Source: JALHSW01 sp963720675
GTDB lineage: Bacteria; Actinomycetota; Acidimicrobiia; IMCC26256; PALSA-555
Assembly (NCBI GenBank): GCA_963720675.1
Contig: CAVRGH010000010.1
Location: 930,001-994,000, forward strand
Direction: 5' to 3'
Length of the DNA: 64,000 nt
The notes under the pieces were generated by a model. It saw nothing but the letters and a program-made list of their open reading frames with translations. It made no database searches and was not told where the DNA came from. Of this stretch, positions 1 to 6,633 are shown piece after piece (within the stretch, counting starts at the first letter, position 1; each line of letters opens with the position of its first letter). Both the position numbers and the translations under genes were made by a program.

Positions 1-457
1 GGATGGCGACCAGGCTCTCCTTCGAGCGCATCACCAGCCGCCCGATCGCGACCTTGCGCAGCTCCGTCATCGCCTCCACGAGCAGCTCGTATGCTTTCAG
101 CGCGGTCTTGTCGGGCGCGAGGTAGTACGGGTTCTCGAAGTAGATGGGGTCGATCTGGTCGAGATCGACGAAGTCCTCGATCTCGATGGTGCGGCTCGAC
201 TTCGGCGCGAGGCCCTTGATCTCATCGTCGGTGACGACGACGTACTGCCCGGGCGCGACCTCGTGTCCCTTCACGATCCGGTCGTTCGACACCTCTTCCC
301 CACTCGCCTCGGAGACGCGTCGGTACCGGATGCGCGAGTTGGTTCCCTCCTCGAGCTGGTTGAACCGCACGTCCTTGCTCTTGGTGGCGGACACCAGCTT
401 GACGGGCACGGTCACCAGGCCGAAGCCCACGGTTCCTGTCCAGATCGCTTGGGGCAT
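1..457 (-). CDS. ku: Ku DNA end-binding protein (N-terminal part; runs off left edge)
   Basis: Bacterial Ku homodimer, which binds double-strand DNA ends and recruits LigD for non-homologous end joining. The 152 visible codons begin MPQAIWTGTVGFGLV, the family's opening beta-strand, and continue with the RYRRVSEASGEEV and VVVTDDEI segments typical of bacterial Ku. The C-terminus lies outside the window. It is transcribed away from the LigD polymerase gene, with only 20 bp between the start codons, so the two form a divergent end-joining locus. Family assignment is firm; nothing can be said about the C-terminal tail. Confidence 0.95.
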   Translation of the reverse strand, partial: MPQAIWTGTVGFGLVTVPVKLVSATKSKDVRFNQLEEGTNSRIRYRRVSEASGEEVSNDRIVKGHEVAPGQYVVVTDDEIKGLAPKSSRTIEIEDFVDLDQIDPIYFENPYYLAPDKTALKAYELLVEAMTELRKVAIGRLVMRSKESLVAI

Positions 458-463
458 GACAAC

Positions 464-469
464 TAGGTT
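464..469 (+). promoter_or_regulatory. -10 box (TAGGTT) of a leaderless ligD transcript
   Basis: TAGGTT lies 8 nt before the GTG start of the LigD polymerase gene and no Shine-Dalgarno is present. This fits a TANNNT -10 box with transcription starting at or next to the start codon. The TA is also the nearest TA for the divergent ku gene. Confidence 0.5.
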
Positions 470-477
470 CGCAGAAC

Positions 478-1392
478 GTGGCGGGTGAGTCCAAGACGGC
501 GATCGAGGTCCCCAGCGTCGACGGGACGATCCGTCGTCTCACGCTGAGCAACCTCGAGAAGGTGCTGTACCCGGCGGTGGGCTTCACCAAGGCCGCCGTC
601 GTCGACTACTACGCGCGGATCGCACCGGTGATGCTCCCGCACCTGGCGCGGCGCGCGGTCACGATGGTGCGCTGGCCGAACGGGGTCGAAGGGCAGTCGT
701 TCTTCGAGAAGCGCTGCCCACCGCACGCGCCGGACTGGGTCACCACCGCTCGCGCCGAGGGCGACCTCACCGGTTGTGTCGTCGACGACCTTCCGACGCT
801 GGTCTGGGTCGCGAACCTCGCGGCCCTCGAGCTCCACACCCACCAGGCGACCGTCGACGACCCCGACCACCCCACCTCGCTCGTGTTGGACCTCGACCCT
901 GGCGCGCCGGCCAACGTGATCGACTGCTGCCGAGTCGCACTCGATGTCCGCGAGATGCTCGGCCGACTCGGGCTCGAGACCGTCGTGAAGACGTCGGGGT
1001 CGAAGGGACTGCACCTCGCGGTCCCGGTGCGCGGCACGACCGCAGACGCCACCAAGGACTTCGCGCGGGCCCTCGGCCAGCTCCTCGCCACCCGTGACCC
1101 GGAGCGGGTGACGATCGCAATGGCCCGTGACCAGCGAGCGGGGAGGATCTTCATCGACTGGAGCCAGAACGACCGCCACAAGACCACGGTGACGGCGTAC
1201 TCATTGCGGGCCCGACCTCGGCCCACGGTGTCGGCGCCCCTCACCTGGGACGAGGTGTCCGACGCACTCGACGGCGGGGCGCCCGAGGCACTCGAGCTCG
1301 ACGCCGCCACCGTCCTCGAACGGGTCGAGCGGATCGGCGATCCCTACGCGGCGAACCTCACGATGGAGCAGGAGCTCCCCGCGCTCGCGTAG
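478..1392 (+). CDS. ligD: LigD-type DNA polymerase/primase domain protein (NHEJ)
   Basis: Stand-alone polymerase (POL) domain of the LigD family, an archaeo-eukaryotic-primase-like enzyme that adds nucleotides at Ku-bound broken ends. The 304 residues cover the POL domain only; no ligase or phosphoesterase domain follows. Visible motifs are the metal-binding DLD (about residues 138-140), SGSKGLH (about 173-179) and a third acidic motif, IFIDWSQN (about 220). The GTG start is chosen because a TAGGTT -10 box lies 8 nt upstream. It is divergent from ku, which supports a joint role in end joining. The ligase partner must be encoded elsewhere. Confidence 0.93.
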   Translation: MAGESKTAIEVPSVDGTIRRLTLSNLEKVLYPAVGFTKAAVVDYYARIAPVMLPHLARRAVTMVRWPNGVEGQSFFEKRCPPHAPDWVTTARAEGDLTGCVVDDLPTLVWVANLAALELHTHQATVDDPDHPTSLVLDLDPGAPANVIDCCRVALDVREMLGRLGLETVVKTSGSKGLHLAVPVRGTTADATKDFARALGQLLATRDPERVTIAMARDQRAGRIFIDWSQNDRHKTTVTAYSLRARPRPTVSAPLTWDEVSDALDGGAPEALELDAATVLERVERIGDPYAANLTMEQELPALA

Positions 1393-1395
1393 GTT
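1390..1395 (+). promoter_or_regulatory. Possible -10 box (TAGGTT) for the 1402 SDR gene
   Basis: TAGGTT overlaps the stop codon of the upstream gene and sits 6 nt before the ATG at 1402, without a Shine-Dalgarno. It may give a leaderless transcript, although read-through from ligD is equally possible. Confidence 0.35.
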
Positions 1396-1401
1396 CACCG
1401 C

Positions 1402-2223
1402 ATGGAGCTCGACGGCAAGGTCGCGATCGTCACGGGGGCGAGCCGCGGTGTGGGGGCGGCCACCGCGGTGGCGCTCGCCGCAGCCGGTTGCACCGTCGCG
1501 TGCGCGGCACGCGCGACGGAGGCATCGCCCCAGCCGACGCCCGGCACGCTCGACGCGACGGTTCGCCAGATCACCGACGCCGGCGGCACGGCGCTCGCCG
1601 TCCCGACGAACCTCGCGGTCGACGCCGAGGTCGAGGCGATGGTGGCGACGACCATCGCGGTCTTCGGTCGCGTCGACGTACTGGTGAACAACGCCGCGAT
1701 CACCTTTCCCGGCGACCTCGAGCTCCCGATGAAGCGGCACGATCTCGTCTTCGCGGTGAACCTGCGGGCCCCACTCATCGCGATCCGGGCCGTCGCCCCG
1801 GGGATGCGCGAGCGCGGCGACGGGTCGATCCTCAACGTGTCGTCGGTCGCCGCGCTCAACTACTTCCCCGGCCTCATGGCCTACGGGATGTCGAAGATCG
1901 CGATGGAGCACATGACCGTGTCCCTCGCGGCACAGCTCCGCGACGACGGCATCGCGGTCAACACGTTCCGCATCGACATCCCGGTGGCGTCCGAGGGGTT
2001 CCTGGCGAACGCGCCCGGCGTCGACCATTCCGACTGGGAGCCGAGCGAGGTCGCGGCGGAGGGGATCCTCTGGATGTTGCGCCAACCCGCGTCCTACACC
2101 GGCCACAACGCGGGCATGGCTGCACTTCGCGCGGAGCACGGGATCATGGCCAGCCGAGTCGGCGTCGAGCACCGCCAGGCGGCCGGGCTCCTCACCGAGA
2201 ACCCGATGCGGCTCCCGAGCTGA
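1402..2223 (+). CDS. SDR family NAD(P)-dependent oxidoreductase
   Basis: Short-chain dehydrogenase/reductase of 273 residues with a Rossmann fold. The cofactor motif TGASRGVG begins near residue 11, NNAA is at 96-99, the catalytic Ser is in NVSS (145-148) and the catalytic pair is in YGMSK (161-165). The substrate cannot be inferred. An insert around residues 36-50 is richer in Pro than in classical SDRs. It follows the LigD gene after 9 bp on the same strand, which may mean co-transcription without functional linkage. Confidence 0.9.
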   Translation: MELDGKVAIVTGASRGVGAATAVALAAAGCTVACAARATEASPQPTPGTLDATVRQITDAGGTALAVPTNLAVDAEVEAMVATTIAVFGRVDVLVNNAAITFPGDLELPMKRHDLVFAVNLRAPLIAIRAVAPGMRERGDGSILNVSSVAALNYFPGLMAYGMSKIAMEHMTVSLAAQLRDDGIAVNTFRIDIPVASEGFLANAPGVDHSDWEPSEVAAEGILWMLRQPASYTGHNAGMAALRAEHGIMASRVGVEHRQAAGLLTENPMRLPS

Positions 2224-2321
2224 CCGCGACCCGAGCACCGATCCCCGAGGCGGCGTCGGACGAGCACGCGCGCGCCCCGCGCGACTCCCAACGGTCGCGG
2301 GTGTACCGAGCCGAGACTCCG

Positions 2322-2963
2322 ATGCCCGCGAGCCCGCTCCCGGGACTCGACGCCTGCGCCACGTTCGCCGACCGCGTCGTCGGCACGCTGTGGTGGCAGG
2401 CCCGCTTCCCGGACCACTCGATCGACCTCGTCCCGCGCCTCCGGCCGGGCAACGGGGCCCGCCAGGCGTTCTTCCGCCCCGGTGAGGACGTCGGGGAGGA
2501 CCCGACCATCACGCTGCCCCGCCGGTACCGCACCAAGGGAGTCGTGCTCCACGAGCTCGTGCACTGGGCCCTCTGGCACGAGCACGACCTCCAGCACCAC
2601 GGTCGCACCTTCACCCGCGTGTTGCTCGACATCACCGAGGAGTTCCTCGGCGCGGACCGCGCGGCGATCCTCGCGGACTCGTACCGTGTCGAGCGCGTCC
2701 ACGTCGGCCGGCCCGCGCGTCGAGGCCCCGACGGTCGACCGCGCTACGGGTGGGACGAGCGACTCCGCGCCGGTCGCGGACGCGCGTTGACGGTGCGCTA
2801 CCGCAACGCGAGTGACGACGCGGCATCGGCCGAGGGGACCCTCGTCACCACCGGACCGGGAGGGCACCGACTCGCACTCGAGACTGCCCTCGGCCTCGTG
2901 CACGTGCCGACGAAGGACATCTGGGCGGTGGAGCCGGCGAACGCGCGCGAACCGGCCCGGTAG
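2322..2963 (+). CDS. SprT-like zinc metalloprotein
   Basis: The 213-residue protein has a zinc-peptidase motif HELVH (about residues 77-81) followed by HEHDLQHHGRTF, matching the HExxH...H layout of SprT-like domains, which in eukaryotic SPRTN cleave DNA-protein crosslinks. The C-terminal 80 residues form a small domain of unknown role. The ATG at 2322 is chosen; an in-frame GTG at 2301 would add 7 residues and neither has a strong ribosome site. It is 98 bp downstream of the SDR gene and 11 bp ahead of the CDF transporter. The proteolytic function is inferred from the motif only. Confidence 0.7.
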   Translation: MPASPLPGLDACATFADRVVGTLWWQARFPDHSIDLVPRLRPGNGARQAFFRPGEDVGEDPTITLPRRYRTKGVVLHELVHWALWHEHDLQHHGRTFTRVLLDITEEFLGADRAAILADSYRVERVHVGRPARRGPDGRPRYGWDERLRAGRGRALTVRYRNASDDAASAEGTLVTTGPGGHRLALETALGLVHVPTKDIWAVEPANAREPAR

Positions 2964-2966
2964 CCT
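2961..2966 (+). promoter_or_regulatory. -10 box (TAGCCT) of a leaderless CDF transporter transcript
   Basis: TAGCCT overlaps the previous stop codon and is followed by 8 nt and then the ATG at 2975. There is no Shine-Dalgarno. The same hexamer and spacing recur upstream of several other genes in the window. Confidence 0.5.
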
Positions 2967-2974
2967 GCGCGTCC

Positions 2975-3892
2975 ATGCAGGAGGGAAGCCGCAAGGCGAT
3001 CTTCGCCGCGTTCTTCGCGAACCTCGGGATCGCGATCGCCAAGTTCGTCGCGTTCGTGCTGACCGGCGCGTCTTCGATGCTCGCGGAGTCGATCCACTCC
3101 CTCGCGGACACGGGCAACCAGGGTCTGCTGTTCCTCGGCGGCAAGCGATCGGCGCGTCCCGCCGACGAGCTGCACCAGTTCGGCCACGGGAGCGAGCGGT
3201 ACTTCTGGGCGTTCGTCGTCGCGCTGGTCCTGTTCTCGCTCGGTTCCGTGTTCGCGATCTACGAGGGCGTCGACAAGCTCATCCACCCGCACGGCCTCCA
3301 GGACCCTCTCGTGGCGTACATCGTGCTCGGGGTCGCGGTCGTGCTCGAGGGCCTCTCGCTCCGCACGGCCGTTCGCGAGGCAAACCCTGGGCGACGTGGT
3401 CGTTCCTGGTGGCGGTTCATCCGGACCGCACGCAGCCCCGAGCTCCCGGTCGTCCTGCTCGAGGACCTCGCCGCGCTCCTCGGGCTCACCTTCGCCCTCA
3501 TCGGGATCACACTCAACGTGATCACCGACGAGCCCGCGTTCGACGCGCTCGGCAGCATCGCGATCGGTCTCCTGCTCGGAGTGGTCGCGATCGTGCTCGC
3601 GGTCGAGATGAAGAGCCTCCTCATCGGTGAGTCCGCCGTCCCCGAGGAGCAGGACGCGATCACCGCCGCCATCACCGCCGATCCCGGCGTCCGGCAGCTC
3701 GTCCACCTCCGCACCCTGCACCTGGGCCCCGAGGAGCTGCTCGTCGCGGCGAAGGTCGACCTCGGTGAGCGGTCGAGCCACGACCTCGCGCTCGCGATCG
3801 ACGCACTCGAGGTGCGCGTGCGCGCCGCGGTCCCGACCGCTCGGGTGATCTACATCGAGCCCGACGAGTACCGTCCACCACCGGGGAGCTGA
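2975..3892 (+). CDS. Cation diffusion facilitator family transporter
   Basis: Inner-membrane divalent metal/proton antiporter of the CDF family, 305 residues. The transmembrane-2 metal site HSLAD is at about 41-45, followed by TGNQ; an acidic site is in LLEDLAALLG of transmembrane 5. A cytoplasmic ferredoxin-like domain (about 215-300) closes the protein. The EDLAALLG form and the FGHGSERYF segment after transmembrane 2 resemble the SLC30A9-like branch, not classical zinc exporters. The metal is unknown. No metalloregulator is next to it. Confidence 0.9.
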   Translation: MQEGSRKAIFAAFFANLGIAIAKFVAFVLTGASSMLAESIHSLADTGNQGLLFLGGKRSARPADELHQFGHGSERYFWAFVVALVLFSLGSVFAIYEGVDKLIHPHGLQDPLVAYIVLGVAVVLEGLSLRTAVREANPGRRGRSWWRFIRTARSPELPVVLLEDLAALLGLTFALIGITLNVITDEPAFDALGSIAIGLLLGVVAIVLAVEMKSLLIGESAVPEEQDAITAAITADPGVRQLVHLRTLHLGPEELLVAAKVDLGERSSHDLALAIDALEVRVRAAVPTARVIYIEPDEYRPPPGS

Positions 3893-3927
3893 CCGAGCGG
3901 CCGGGACGACGAACGGAGGTGCTCCCG

Positions 3928-4290
3928 ATGGGCGACGAAGCCGCGACCCGGGCCGCCGTCGACGCGTTCAACGAGGCGTTCAACGCCCACGACGTCGATG
4001 CCCTGATGGCACGTATGACCGACGATGCAGTGTTCGAGAGCACGTCACCACCCGCCGGTGAACGGTACGAAGGCGCCATCGCCGTACGCGCCGCCTGGGA
4101 AGCGTTCTTCGCCGCGTCGCCGAGCGCGCACTTCGACGCCGAAGACGTCATCGTGACCGATGACCGGTGCGTCGTCCGGTGGATCTACACCTGGCAGGAG
4201 GACGGCGCCGAGCAGCGCCTGCACGGCGTCGACGTGCTGCGCGTCCGCGACGGCCTGGTCGCCGAGAAGCTCGCCTACGTCAAGGGCTGA
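3928..4290 (+). CDS. SnoaL/NTF2-like nuclear transport factor 2 family protein
   Basis: A 120-residue alpha+beta cone-fold protein of the NTF2 superfamily. The N-terminal helix AFNEAFNAHDVDALMARM and the later WEAFFA and WIYTWQEDG strands are typical. Such proteins bind small hydrophobic ligands or act as isomerases or cyclases; no catalytic role can be assigned. The ATG at 3928 is preferred to a GTG at 3919 because GGAGG at 3915-3919 lies 8 nt upstream of it. It ends next to a long palindrome and faces a convergent gene. Confidence 0.85.
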   Translation: MGDEAATRAAVDAFNEAFNAHDVDALMARMTDDAVFESTSPPAGERYEGAIAVRAAWEAFFAASPSAHFDAEDVIVTDDRCVVRWIYTWQEDGAEQRLHGVDVLRVRDGLVAEKLAYVKG

Positions 4291-4293
4291 GGC

Positions 4294-4343
4294 GTTTTGG
4301 CGTCGACAAGGGTGTCTCAGACACCCCATGGCGACGCCAAAAC
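4294..4343. repeat. Nested inverted repeat between convergent genes
   Basis: Two stems are nested. The outer arms are GTTTTGGCGTCG (4294-4305) and its exact complement (4332-4343). The inner arms are GGGTGTCT (4310-4317) and AGACACCC (4319-4326), around a single C. The T run is in the 5' arm and the A run in the 3' arm on either strand, the reverse of an intrinsic terminator. A REP-like intergenic repeat or a factor-dependent end is possible. Confidence 0.6.
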
Positions 4344-4349
4344 ATCTCC

Positions 4350-4868
4350 TCAGTCGAGGCGGCGGAGCTCGGCGCGGAAGCGGTGGCCGTTCTCGACGTA
4401 GCCCTGGGCCAGGCGGGCGATCGTGCCCGGCTCCACCGCGTCGAGCCGCAGCTTCGCCGGCACGCCGAGCGCCATCGCACCCGACGGCACCTCCATCCCG
4501 TTCGGCACCAGTGCGCCGGCGCCCACGAGGGCGCCCGACCGCACGAACGCCCGGTGCAGCACGACCGAGTTCGTGCCGACGAGCGATCCGTCCTCGACGA
4601 CGCAGCACTCCAGATGCGCGAGATGCCCGACCACACAGTCGTCGCCGACCAACGTCGGGAGCTGCTGCGTGCAGTGCACGACGGTGCCGTCCTGGATCGA
4701 GGTGCGCGCGCCGATCTCGATGAACCCGTAGTCGCCGCGCAGCACGGCCTGGGGCCAGATGGTCGACTCTGCTCCGATGGTGACGTTCCCGATCACCGTC
4801 GCGTCCGGGTGGATGAAGGCTTCGGGATGGATGGTGGGCGTGAGGTCACCGAGCGCGTAGACGGCCAT
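4350..4868 (-). CDS. Gamma-carbonic-anhydrase-like left-handed beta-helix protein
   Basis: A 172-residue hexapeptide-repeat protein of the gamma carbonic anhydrase/PaaY/YrdA group, expected to form a trimer with metal sites between subunits. IQDGTVVH carries the first His ligand and VGHLAHLE the second, but the usual third His, five residues later, is Glu here. Carbonic anhydrase activity is therefore uncertain. The start follows a TACCGT box by 7 nt and is only 24 bp from the divergent PhyH gene. Confidence 0.85.
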   Translation of the reverse strand: MAVYALGDLTPTIHPEAFIHPDATVIGNVTIGAESTIWPQAVLRGDYGFIEIGARTSIQDGTVVHCTQQLPTLVGDDCVVGHLAHLECCVVEDGSLVGTNSVVLHRAFVRSGALVGAGALVPNGMEVPSGAMALGVPAKLRLDAVEPGTIARLAQGYVENGHRFRAELRRLD

Positions 4869-4875
4869 GACGCCG

Positions 4876-4885
4876 ACGGTAGCCT
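4876..4885. promoter_or_regulatory. Overlapping divergent -10 boxes (TACCGT on -, TAGCCT on +)
   Basis: On the minus strand TACCGT (4881 to 4876) is 7 nt before the ATG at 4868. On the plus strand TAGCCT (4880-4885) is 7 nt before the GTG at 4893. The two hexamers share the TA at 4880-4881, so the divergent leaderless genes seem to use one bidirectional promoter core. Confidence 0.5.
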
Positions 4886-4892
4886 TCGCGTC

Positions 4893-5720
4893 GTGATCGA
4901 CGTCGCAGCCCACCTGGAGACCGTCGAGCGCGACGGCTACACGATCCTCGAGGGCATCATCGATCCCGACGTCGTCGACGCGTTGCACGCGGATCTGCTC
5001 CGCCTCGAACAGGCCTACGACGTCGAACCGGCCGACAACGGGTTCGAGGGGACGCGCACGGTACGGATCTACAACCTGCTCGCCCTCGGGACGATCTACG
5101 AGCAGATCCCGGTGCACCCCGAGGTGCTCCCGGTGGTCGAGGGCGTGCTCGACCACGGCTGCCTCGTGTCGTCGCTCTCGTCGATCAGCATCACGCCCGG
5201 TGAGGACGCGCAGCCGATCCATGCCGACGACCAGCTCATCCCCCTCGCGAAGCCGCACGCGCCCCTCGTGTGCAACACGATGTGGGCTCTCACCGACTTC
5301 ACCGAGGCCAACGGCGCGACGCGCGTCATCCCGGGCTCGCACCTCGCCGACCACAGCCCGGACTTCGGCGCGCCCTACGACAGCGTCCCGGCCGAGATGC
5401 CGAAGGGCAGCGTCCTCCTGTGGCACGGCAGCCTCTGGCACGGCGGCGGCGCGAACTCGACCGACGAGCGCCGGGTCGGTGTCGCGATGAACTACTGCGC
5501 CGGCTTCGTCCGCCAGCAGGAGAACCAACAGCTCGGCATCCCGCGCGAGGTCGCGGCCGGCTTCGCGCCGCGACTGCGCGAGCTCGTCGGCTACGGCATC
5601 TACAACGGCCTCATCGGGCACATCGACAAGCACGACCCGGTCGCGATGCTCGGCGACGCGTCGTCGTCCGTGGGCGACCCGGTCGGGGCCGGTGACGCCA
5701 CCGTGTTCGGGAAGACGTAG
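4893..5720 (+). CDS. Phytanoyl-CoA dioxygenase (PhyH) family protein
   Basis: Fe(II)/2-oxoglutarate-dependent oxygenase of 275 residues. The iron site is IHADD (HxD, about residues 110-114) with the distal His in LWHGSLWHGGG (about 175-185), followed by the Arg-rich strand ERRVGVAMNY that would hold 2-oxoglutarate. Members hydroxylate fatty acyl-CoAs or diverse small molecules; the substrate is unknown. The GTG start is supported by the -10 box 7 nt upstream. It shares a promoter region with the gamma-carbonic-anhydrase-like gene. Confidence 0.88.
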   Translation: MIDVAAHLETVERDGYTILEGIIDPDVVDALHADLLRLEQAYDVEPADNGFEGTRTVRIYNLLALGTIYEQIPVHPEVLPVVEGVLDHGCLVSSLSSISITPGEDAQPIHADDQLIPLAKPHAPLVCNTMWALTDFTEANGATRVIPGSHLADHSPDFGAPYDSVPAEMPKGSVLLWHGSLWHGGGANSTDERRVGVAMNYCAGFVRQQENQQLGIPREVAAGFAPRLRELVGYGIYNGLIGHIDKHDPVAMLGDASSSVGDPVGAGDATVFGKT

Positions 5721-5726
5721 CAGTCG

Positions 5727-6536
5727 CTACATGATCACGGCGCCGCCGTCGACGGCGAGCGCGTGCCCGACCATGAACGACGCGGCATCCGACAGCAGCC
5801 AGACCATCCCCGCCGCGATCTCCTCGGGACGTGCGAGCCGCCCGATCGGTGCGGAGTTCGCCATCGCCTTCTCGATCTCGGGGTTGCCGCCCATCCAACC
5901 CTCGAGCATCGGCGTGCGCGTGCTGCCCGGACAGACGGCGTTGATGCGCACACCCGCCTTGATGTACTCGAGGGCCGACGCCTTCGTGAGCCCGAGCACC
6001 GCATGCTTCGTCGCGACGTAGCCGGGGAGCCCGGCGAAGCCCATCAGCCCGGCACCCGACGACGTGTTCACGATCGCACCGCCACCCTGGCTCACCATCT
6101 GCGGGATCTCGTACTTCAACCCGAGGAACACACCGTTGAGGTTGAGCGCGACGACCTGGTTCCACTCCTCGAGGGTGTAGTCGGCCGTCGGCTTCGTCGG
6201 CCCGGTCGTCCCGGCGTTGTTGATCGCGGCATCGAGCCGGCCCCACCGGTCGACCGCGGTCCCCACCATCGCCTCGACGTCGGCCTCCGACGTGACGTCG
6301 GTCCGGAGGAACACCGCCTCGCTCCCGGCGTCGGTGCACTGCTGGGCGGTGTCCCCGCCCCCGGACTCGTTGACGTCGGCGACGAGGACCTTCGCGCCGC
6401 GCTCGGCGAGCATCCGTGCGGCCGCCTGACCGAGGCCCGACCCGCCGCCCGTGACGAGCGCCACGCGCCCGGCGAAGTCCTGGTCCTTCGGCCCCGATCC
6501 CGACTCGTTGCTCTCGCCCACTGCGTCCACTCCCAT
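5727..6536 (-). CDS. SDR family oxidoreductase (glucose-1-dehydrogenase-like)
   Basis: Classical SDR of 269 residues. TGGGSGLG (NAD(P) site), NNAG, the catalytic Ser in NTSSGAG, and YVATK are all present, and the C-terminus GHALAVDGGAV is typical. The ATG at 6536 has AGGGA about 10 nt upstream and gives a short disordered N-terminus (about 20 residues) before the first strand. It converges tail to tail with the PhyH gene, 6 bp apart. Confidence 0.9.
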   Translation of the reverse strand: MGVDAVGESNESGSGPKDQDFAGRVALVTGGGSGLGQAAARMLAERGAKVLVADVNESGGGDTAQQCTDAGSEAVFLRTDVTSEADVEAMVGTAVDRWGRLDAAINNAGTTGPTKPTADYTLEEWNQVVALNLNGVFLGLKYEIPQMVSQGGGAIVNTSSGAGLMGFAGLPGYVATKHAVLGLTKASALEYIKAGVRINAVCPGSTRTPMLEGWMGGNPEIEKAMANSAPIGRLARPEEIAAGMVWLLSDAASFMVGHALAVDGGAVIM

Positions 6537-6633
6537 GCTGGGGTCCCTGGTGATGGTGCCCTCGCGGCCCGACGACCCTGGCCGGACAAGGGCCCGCATT
6601 CTGCCCCTTCAGGGACGCCGCCAGAGCGCCGAT

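Noticed and set aside
4294..4343. An intrinsic terminator.
   Set aside because: The T run precedes the stem and the A run follows it on both strands, opposite to the required order.
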